A stretch of DNA of 64,000 nucleotides from JABFRG01 sp038210445. Lineage in GTDB: Bacteria; Myxococcota_A; Polyangia; Polyangiales; Polyangiaceae. The stretch lies in contig JBBQWQ010000001.1 of NCBI GenBank assembly GCA_038210445.1, forward strand, positions 186,001-250,000. The letters run 5' to 3'. The translations under genes and the position numbers were made by a program. This document shows, in pieces, positions 58,962-64,000 of this stretch. Below the pieces are notes generated by a model, which ran no database searches, was not told where the DNA came from, and saw only the letters and a program-made list of their open reading frames with translations. Numbering within the stretch: position 1 is the first letter of the stretch; every line of letters starts with the position of its first letter.

Positions 58962-60164
58962 GTGCATCCGCCAGAACGTCCCACCGTCCGGGTCGAGCTC
59001 ACCATCCGCACGGCGCTCATCGCCCTCGGTTCCATGGCCTCGGTCTGGCTGTTCCTGCAGCTCTGGCAGATCCTCCTCGTCATCGTCGTCGCGCTCATGC
59101 TCGTGGGCATGCTCAATCCGTTCGTCGAACGGCTGGAACAGCGCGGGGCGAAACGCGGCGTTGCGGTCGGCATCATCTTCGGCGCCATCTTCGCGGTGAT
59201 CGGCGTTGCCACGGCGCTGCTCCTTCCGCGCCTGGTGACGCAACTAACGGATCTGCACGAGCACTTTCCCGAGGCCCGAGAGAGCCTGGCGAAACGACTC
59301 GACGGCCTAGCGGTTGCGGCCCCGCTGGCGAGCTGGGTTCGAACTGTCAAAACCGAGACGCTGCAGGGGGCTGCGAAGGAACTGGGGATCTCCTACGCAC
59401 CGAAGGTCTTCGAGGTGGTTGCCTACGCGCTCAGCGCATTCTTCCTGGCCCTTTACGTGCTCCTCGATCGCGACCGCCTGCGAGGTACGCTCTTCGCGCT
59501 CATCCCTCGCACGTTTCACGTGCGCGCCTCGCGGGTGCTTCTCAGCCTCGAGCAGGTCGTCGGCGGCTACATGCGAGGCCAAGTCATCACGTCGGGCCTC
59601 ATGGCGGGCTTCGCACTCATCGTCCTTCTGGTGGCGCGTGTACCGAACGCGCTCGCCATCGCCCTTTATGCCGGGCTGGTCGACGTGCTTCCCTATGTGG
59701 GCGCACTTCTCGTCTGCGGCCCGGCCTTCCTCGCCGCCCTCGCGCGCGGCACCACGACCGCGGTCATCGTCCTGGTGATTCTCGGCGCGTATCAAGAGTT
59801 CGAGAGCCGCGTTCTCGTGCCGCGCATCTATGGCAAGGTCCTGAAATTGCCGGCAGCCACGGTCATGGTCGCCTTGCTCGTCGGCGGAAAGCTCCTCGGC
59901 ATTCTCGGTGCCCTCATTGCGCTGCCCATCGCTGCGGGCATTCGCGTGGTGGTCGAGGAATGGCGCGTATCGCTGCCCGGAGAAGAACCTGAAGACGCGG
60001 AGGTGCGCGCGAAAGATGCGCTCGCCGAAGCCGCCTTCGCGTTGCGTTCGGCCGGCGTTCCCGCCATCGACGCTGCAACCATCGCCGCCGAGATCACCGA
60101 AGAGCGAAAGGCGGAGGAAGACGACGAGGAAGAAGCCGCGAGCTCGAAGCCCCCTTCTGCCTAG
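58962..60164 (+). CDS. AI-2E family transporter (PerM-like permease), 400 aa (GTG start)
   Basis: Polytopic membrane protein of the AI-2E/PerM family with eight or so helices. Landmarks: VELTIRTALIALGSMASVWL, LVGMLNPFVERLEQRG, FFLALYVLLDRDRLRGTLFA, VVGGYMRGQVITSGLMAGFA and ESRVLVPRIYGKVLKLPAA. A charged C-terminal tail (EERKAEEDDEEEAASS) ends the protein. Family members export or move small molecules; the quorum-sensing name should not be taken as function. The GTG at 58962 starts the protein. It converges on the FUSC-like gene. Confidence 0.93.
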   Translation: MHPPERPTVRVELTIRTALIALGSMASVWLFLQLWQILLVIVVALMLVGMLNPFVERLEQRGAKRGVAVGIIFGAIFAVIGVATALLLPRLVTQLTDLHEHFPEARESLAKRLDGLAVAAPLASWVRTVKTETLQGAAKELGISYAPKVFEVVAYALSAFFLALYVLLDRDRLRGTLFALIPRTFHVRASRVLLSLEQVVGGYMRGQVITSGLMAGFALIVLLVARVPNALAIALYAGLVDVLPYVGALLVCGPAFLAALARGTTTAVIVLVILGAYQEFESRVLVPRIYGKVLKLPAATVMVALLVGGKLLGILGALIALPIAAGIRVVVEEWRVSLPGEEPEDAEVRAKDALAEAAFALRSAGVPAIDAATIAAEITEERKAEEDDEEEAASSKPPSA

Positions 60165-60247
60165 GTGGCGGGTGTTTTTGGTCGATGCCGACCAGGTTGA
60201 ATCGTCAGGCTTTTCGGGTGGTTACGCCGGGCGCGCCGGTGCGCAAC

Positions 60248-62398
60248 TCAAGGGCCGGCCGCCGCGCTCTTTCCGGTCGCTTCGCCGGCGGCCAAGAGCG
60301 TGGTGTGACGCGCAATGCGCAAGAGGCACTGACGCAGCATCGGATGCACGCCTTCCGGTGGCTCCGGCGGCGCGTCGAGGGAGGTGGCCGCGGCGCCTCG
60401 CAGGTGGGCGCGCACCTGCTCCATGGCCTGGTGCACATGCGCAGCGGCCCGCTCGCGATAGCCGGCAGGCAACGGATCGTCGCCGCCGTCTCCCGCAAGG
60501 AGCTCCACCTCGACGTCGAGCGCCGAGAGCGCTCCACCCAGTCGTCGGGCGAAGGTTACGAGCTGCATGGCCTGCTCGGCATCGGCTTGGCGCGCCGGGA
60601 CGCCCCGCGAGCGGCGGCGCCCCAGCCGGTGCAGCTGCGGCTCTGCCAGAAGCCGCTCGAGCGACGTCTCGGCTTCGCCGATGGCCACTCCTGCCTTTCT
60701 TCGCGCCTCGTCGATGGCCGTACGGTGGGCCGCGCGCTTGTGGCTTCGATCGCCCAGCACAGCCTGACCGTAGCCCTCGGTAGCGGCGATCATCGCCCAC
60801 AGGGTGTCGGGCAGGCGTCGCCGCTCCGACGCAGGAAACACCACCAGCGCCGCCACCAAGGCCACCACGCCGCCCAGGATCGACGCGCCGGCGCGCACCA
60901 CGGCGGTCTGGTAGTCGCCCGGGTATCGCGCCGCGAGCAGCACGAAGACCGGCGTGAGGAAGAACGTGAAGAGGCGGTAGCTCCGCGGCCGGGTCGCCAC
61001 CGCGGCCACCGAGAGGGGCGTCATCACCAGCGCCAGCCCCATTGGTGAGTGCACCAGCAGCGTTACCGCCACGGCCATGAGACACCCGAGCACGGTGCCG
61101 ATGATGCGCTCGATGGCGCGGGTCAGGGTGGCGCCCTGGTAGGGCTGCAGCACCACCAGGGTGGTCACCACCACCCACGAGGCGTGGTCGGGAACGAAGA
61201 GCCGGGCCACGAACCACGCTGCGGCCACGGCCACGCCGGCCCGCAGACCGTGGCGAAAAATCGGGGATCGAATCGAGGCCGCGTCGAGCAGCGCGCGAAA
61301 CCGGAGGCTCAGGTATCCGCGCAGATCGAGGGCCGCTGTCGCTTCGAAAAAGTCGGCGTCGTCGGTGGCCGCGTCGAGCGCGCTCGCCACCGCCAGCGCC
61401 TGCCGTGCGGTCTCCGCAGAGCGACCCAGCAGTACCGGCAAGGGGAGTCGCATGGCCCCGGAGGGCGGCGGGGCCAGCGACGCGCGCTCCTCGCCTTTCG
61501 GCTGCACGGCGCGCCCTTCCTCCAGTGCGCGCGCGGTGCCGTCGAAGAGCGCCGCGAGGCGCACCGTATCGGTGTGGGCAGAGCCAGCGCCGTTGGCGGC
61601 GTGGGTCTCGAGCTCGGCCGCGGTGGCCGTGAGCAGCCGCATCGAGAGCTCGCCCAGCCCCAGGAGCACCCGCAGGTTGCTTCCTTCTCGGCTCTCGCCC
61701 CCGCGCCTCGAGCGAACGGCGAGGGCCGTTGCGCGCGTGTCTTCCAGCGCGGTGCGAAGCGCTCGTCGATGCACCCGGGCGGCGCCGACCCAGCTGGCAT
61801 CGCCGTCGACCTTGCCCGCCTCGGTGAGCTCCGCCAGGGCGCGCGCGTAGGTGCCGAGCTCGCGAAAGAACCGCGCCAGCCCCACCCGCACCGCGCGATG
61901 GGTACCGATGGGCCACACGATCGACGAAAGGAGCGCCGCCACCGCTGCGCCGCCCGCAAAGTACAGCGCGTCCTTGCCCGGCGTCGGGGTGCCGCGACCC
62001 ACCGCGATGGTGAAGGTGATGGCCGTCATGGTCCCCACCGACGCGCCGTTGGCCCCGAGCGCCCGCAAGAGCGAAGCGCCAAAGGCCACGAGACCCAGAA
62101 GCACGGCCGCGAGCGGCGAAACGCGCGCACCCAAGCCGCCCAAGGCCACGGCGATGCCCCCGGCCACCACGAACCCCGCCACCGTGCGGGCGCGGACCGC
62201 GCGGGCGCCTCCGGGATCGGCCAGCGTGCCCAGCCATCCGCCGAGCGCCGTCCAGGCCAGCTCCGGTCGCTCCAGCCGCGTCGCCAGAAAGAACGGCACC
62301 AGCGTGGTGGCCGCGGCCCGAAGGCCCTTCGCGAGATCGGGCCACATTGCGCGAAATGTGCCCCGCGCGTCGAGCGATGAGAGGGCGGGGCGCGTCAT
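60248..62398 (-). CDS. FUSC-family inner membrane protein, 716 aa
   Basis: A large protein with two hydrophobic blocks (about residues 20-180 and 380-520) and a cytoplasmic region between, typical of the FUSC/YccS aromatic-acid exporter group. Landmarks include GLRAAATTLVPFFLATRLER, TALGGWLGTLADPGGARAVR, WVVVTTLVVLQPYQGATLTR and IERIIGTVLGCLMAVAVTLL. The start at 62398 (MTRPALSSLDARGTFRAMWP) was chosen because the longer frame upstream is Arg/Pro-rich and overlaps the adjacent small gene. The transported compound is unknown. Confidence 0.92.
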   Translation of the reverse strand: MTRPALSSLDARGTFRAMWPDLAKGLRAAATTLVPFFLATRLERPELAWTALGGWLGTLADPGGARAVRARTVAGFVVAGGIAVALGGLGARVSPLAAVLLGLVAFGASLLRALGANGASVGTMTAITFTIAVGRGTPTPGKDALYFAGGAAVAALLSSIVWPIGTHRAVRVGLARFFRELGTYARALAELTEAGKVDGDASWVGAARVHRRALRTALEDTRATALAVRSRRGGESREGSNLRVLLGLGELSMRLLTATAAELETHAANGAGSAHTDTVRLAALFDGTARALEEGRAVQPKGEERASLAPPPSGAMRLPLPVLLGRSAETARQALAVASALDAATDDADFFEATAALDLRGYLSLRFRALLDAASIRSPIFRHGLRAGVAVAAAWFVARLFVPDHASWVVVTTLVVLQPYQGATLTRAIERIIGTVLGCLMAVAVTLLVHSPMGLALVMTPLSVAAVATRPRSYRLFTFFLTPVFVLLAARYPGDYQTAVVRAGASILGGVVALVAALVVFPASERRRLPDTLWAMIAATEGYGQAVLGDRSHKRAAHRTAIDEARRKAGVAIGEAETSLERLLAEPQLHRLGRRRSRGVPARQADAEQAMQLVTFARRLGGALSALDVEVELLAGDGGDDPLPAGYRERAAAHVHQAMEQVRAHLRGAAATSLDAPPEPPEGVHPMLRQCLLRIARHTTLLAAGEATGKSAAAGP

Positions 62399-62447
62399 GG
62401 GGCGACCCTCGAGGCCTCCGCAGGTCGATCCGAACGCAACCCCGGGT

Positions 62448-62705
62448 CTACGGTTTCGCTTCGACCGGGCCCGCCGCCGGCGCCTCGGGGGCTTCGGCGG
62501 TCTCGGCCTTCGGTTTCTCCGCCGCTTCCTTGGCGGCGCGCTCGGCCTGCGCCGCGAGGGCCCTGGCCGCGCGGGTGGCATCGCGGAGCGAACGCTGCCG
62601 CGCTTCGAATGCATGCTTTTGCGGGGCGCTCATGGCCTCCGCGGCGCGCTGCTTCGCCACCCACAAGTTCGCGCGGGCGGACTTGGCGTTGTGCTTCGTG
62701 GTCAT
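62448..62705 (-). CDS. small Ala/Lys-rich protein, 85 aa
   Basis: A short basic helical protein (MTTKHNAKSARANLWVAKQR, then ARALAAQAERAAKEAAEKPK) with a Pro/Ala-rich end. The composition resembles histone-like or nucleoid-associated tails, but there is no known domain. It lies 49 bp upstream of the FUSC-like start on the same strand and 28 bp after the reverse-transcriptase remnant. Short length and low complexity lower confidence that it is a real gene. Confidence 0.5.
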   Translation of the reverse strand: MTTKHNAKSARANLWVAKQRAAEAMSAPQKHAFEARQRSLRDATRAARALAAQAERAAKEAAEKPKAETAEAPEAPAAGPVEAKP

Positions 62706-62733
62706 GGCTCCCGTGTAGCACCGGAAGGCCCGC

Positions 62734-63972
62734 TCACCACACGATCTGGCGAAACAAGGCGTCGAGCTTGGCGCGTCGGGGAGAGCCGGTAGCGCCGCCG
62801 GCCCAGCCCACGAGGCCCCGCAGGTGCGCGCGAAAGTCGGGATGCGCCTCGCGATTCTGCGACGAAGGGCCGCGATCGATGCTGTTTCGTATGATGGCCT
62901 TCACCGCGTCGAAGGTGGCCCGAGGCACCTGCGCGTGCGCGTTCACCACCAGGCCGCCCACCACCTGCCGTGCTCCCTTGCCCATGATGCGCGTCTTCCG
63001 ATGGTTCACGCGGAACCCCTCGTCGAGCACCATGCCGCCCACCAACGCCGCGAACCGGTGCGCCCGCGCCGCGAAGTCCTCACCGCCGGAGAACACCAAG
63101 TCGTCGGCGTATCGCGAGTAGGTTGCCCCTACAGCGGCCGCAGCAGCCTCCAGACGGACGTCGAGCCGATACGCGCAGCGGTTCCACCGCAGGCGACGTC
63201 GGCGCTCCTTGGGGCAAATGCGGCGCACCAGCGAGGCGCTCGGCGTTTCGACGGGCGTGCAGGTCGGCCGCGGTGGGGTAGGCGCCCAGCACCGGCAACG
63301 GGCACGAGGCATTCGTGCGATGCGTGCAAAGACGCCCCAGCAAATGCGCCACGTCGTCCGGGTACCCCACGGCGCGCAACACCGCCACCACGCGTGCGAG
63401 CGAGATCGAAAGAAAGAAATCTTCGAGGTCGACCCGCAGCACCACCGCCTGCCGCTCGTGCAGCGCCGCGTGAGAGTGCGCATCGCTTCGAGGAGCCGCA
63501 CGCCGCCGCGCCGCTTGGCTACCCACTGCGTTCGGTAGTGGCGCAGCGGCTCGTCGAGGTCGGGATCGCGGCCGAGGCCCTTCGCGTCGGCGAACCAGGC
63601 AAGCTCTGCCGGTGAGAGCTCGAGCCACGAAGCGAGCGCATTCGCAGACTCGAACGCAGGCACCGGCCATCGCGGCGGCACGCGCGCCACCACCGGCATG
63701 GCCCAGCGCCGCACCACCAGGTGCGCCCGGCGGATCGCACGCACAACGCCCGGTCGCGACGAAAGGAGCGTGGTCAGGTTGCCCACGGTGACGCCCTCGC
63801 GGGTCGGGTGCCCCGCCACGACAGCGCTCGCTGCCGCCCCCATCCACCGCGGCCGCTTGTCGAAGACCGCGCCGCCGCGCGCCGCCAGGTCCGTCTCCGT
63901 CCACGCGCCGTCGGCGAGCATCGCGCTGGCCACCGCCCTCACCACCAGCGTCTCGTGAGGCGGCGCCCTCAT
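62734..63972 (-). pseudogene. myxobacterial-type reverse transcriptase, broken by two frameshifts
   Basis: The frame starting MRAPPHETLVVRAVASAMLA has an intact N-terminus, through SPAELAWFADAKGLGR, to WVAKRRGGVRLLEA. Then it loses the RT pattern. In the next frame VVLRVDLEDFFLSISLARVV, GYPDDVAHLLGRLCTH and HLPQGAPTSPA appear: the RT finger/palm motifs including the first catalytic Asp (LRVDLEDFF). The original frame resumes at CAYRLDVRLE and has the catalytic YADD (63101-63112) with LVFSGG. So two frameshifts (near 63480 and 63190) flank the palm, and about 35 residues expected after RLLEA are missing. The C-terminus (GLVGWAGGATGSPRRAKLDA) is complete. Probably inactive, unless the sequence contains errors. 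Confidence 0.78.
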
Positions 63973-64000
63973 GCGAACGGGAGCGCGATCGCCGGAGGCG

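Noticed and set aside
58962..60164. Quorum-sensing AI-2 exporter
   Set aside because: The family name does not establish AI-2 transport, and no lux genes are present.
60222..62345. 707-codon frame overlapping the FUSC-like gene
   Set aside because: Composition is Gly/Arg/Ala-biased and the other frame has membrane helices and FUSC motifs.
62734..63972. Active retron with effector
   Set aside because: Frame is broken, no msr/msd structure was seen, and the adjacent small Ala/Lys-rich gene is not a recognised effector.
1..64000. tRNA, rRNA, prophage or insertion sequence
   Set aside because: No tRNA-like CCA/TPsiC signature, no transposase, integrase or phage structural motif was found on reading both strands; a dedicated tRNA scan was not possible.

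Overview
The window is about 64 kb of very GC-rich bacterial chromosome, densely packed with genes on both strands. It looks like a member of the Myxococcota (deltaproteobacterial myxobacteria and relatives), possibly the Polyangiales/Sorangium side. The signs are three proteins with MYXO-CTERM-type C-terminal sorting tails, a myxobacterial-style reverse transcriptase, an AgmX/PglI-type TonB-like lipoprotein, a membrane Ser/Thr kinase, a double-FHA protein, and many Asp/Ala/Ser-rich lipoproteins. No rRNA, tRNA, phage, insertion sequence or CRISPR array was seen. The assignment to a lineage is an inference from gene content.

Layout. 1-3.5 kb: end of a helicase gene, an unknown gene, then a tight minus-strand operon of a cysteine-bearing lipoprotein, a divergent DUF692 (MNIO) enzyme and a partner protein. 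3.6-16 kb: an orphan NtrY-like histidine kinase, a broken SGNH hydrolase remnant, a LysR/NmrA divergent pair with a visible operator, a Kup potassium transporter, a thioredoxin-TPM-Tim44-like operon, a TetR regulator, a repeat-bearing lipoprotein and a poly(ADP-ribose) glycohydrolase-like gene. 16-30 kb: SulP transporter, alcohol dehydrogenase, a large carboxypeptidase-regulatory/PDZ protein, a solitary ABC ATPase, PhaR, an ECF sigma/anti-sigma pair, and glutathione genes (ggt and gshB) whose start codons overlap on opposite strands. 30-42 kb: FHA protein, an amidohydrolase lipoprotein with calcium-type repeats, a membrane Ser/Thr kinase, an FNR-like protein, a three-gene membrane operon with a MYXO-CTERM protein, a CX3Y-type CcmE, an HNH nuclease and lipoproteins. 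42-44.6 kb: a second and more canonical MNIO locus. 44.6-64 kb: unknown proteins, tandem DUF2330 MYXO-CTERM proteins, a LysR-controlled three-gene operon, a P450/TetR divergent pair with two operators, a c-type cytochrome, AI-2E and FUSC family membrane proteins, and a frameshifted reverse transcriptase.

The most interesting element is the second MNIO locus. Two short lipoprotein-like peptides with near-identical leaders carry three copies of a CX2KX2C core. They sit upstream of a bufferin-type pair, BufB (DUF692) and BufC (DUF2063). A strong intrinsic terminator lies between the last peptide gene and the enzymes. This suggests an outer-membrane-anchored or periplasmic modified metal-binding peptide. 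The first MNIO locus, 40 kb away, has a larger four-cysteine lipoprotein as its candidate substrate and an unrelated partner protein, so the two appear to be independent systems. Other gene sets that probably work together are ggt/gshB (glutathione), the thioredoxin-TPM-Tim44 operon (membrane or envelope maintenance), and CcmE with the c-type cytochrome (heme export and electron transfer). These functional links are inferred from sequence and context only.
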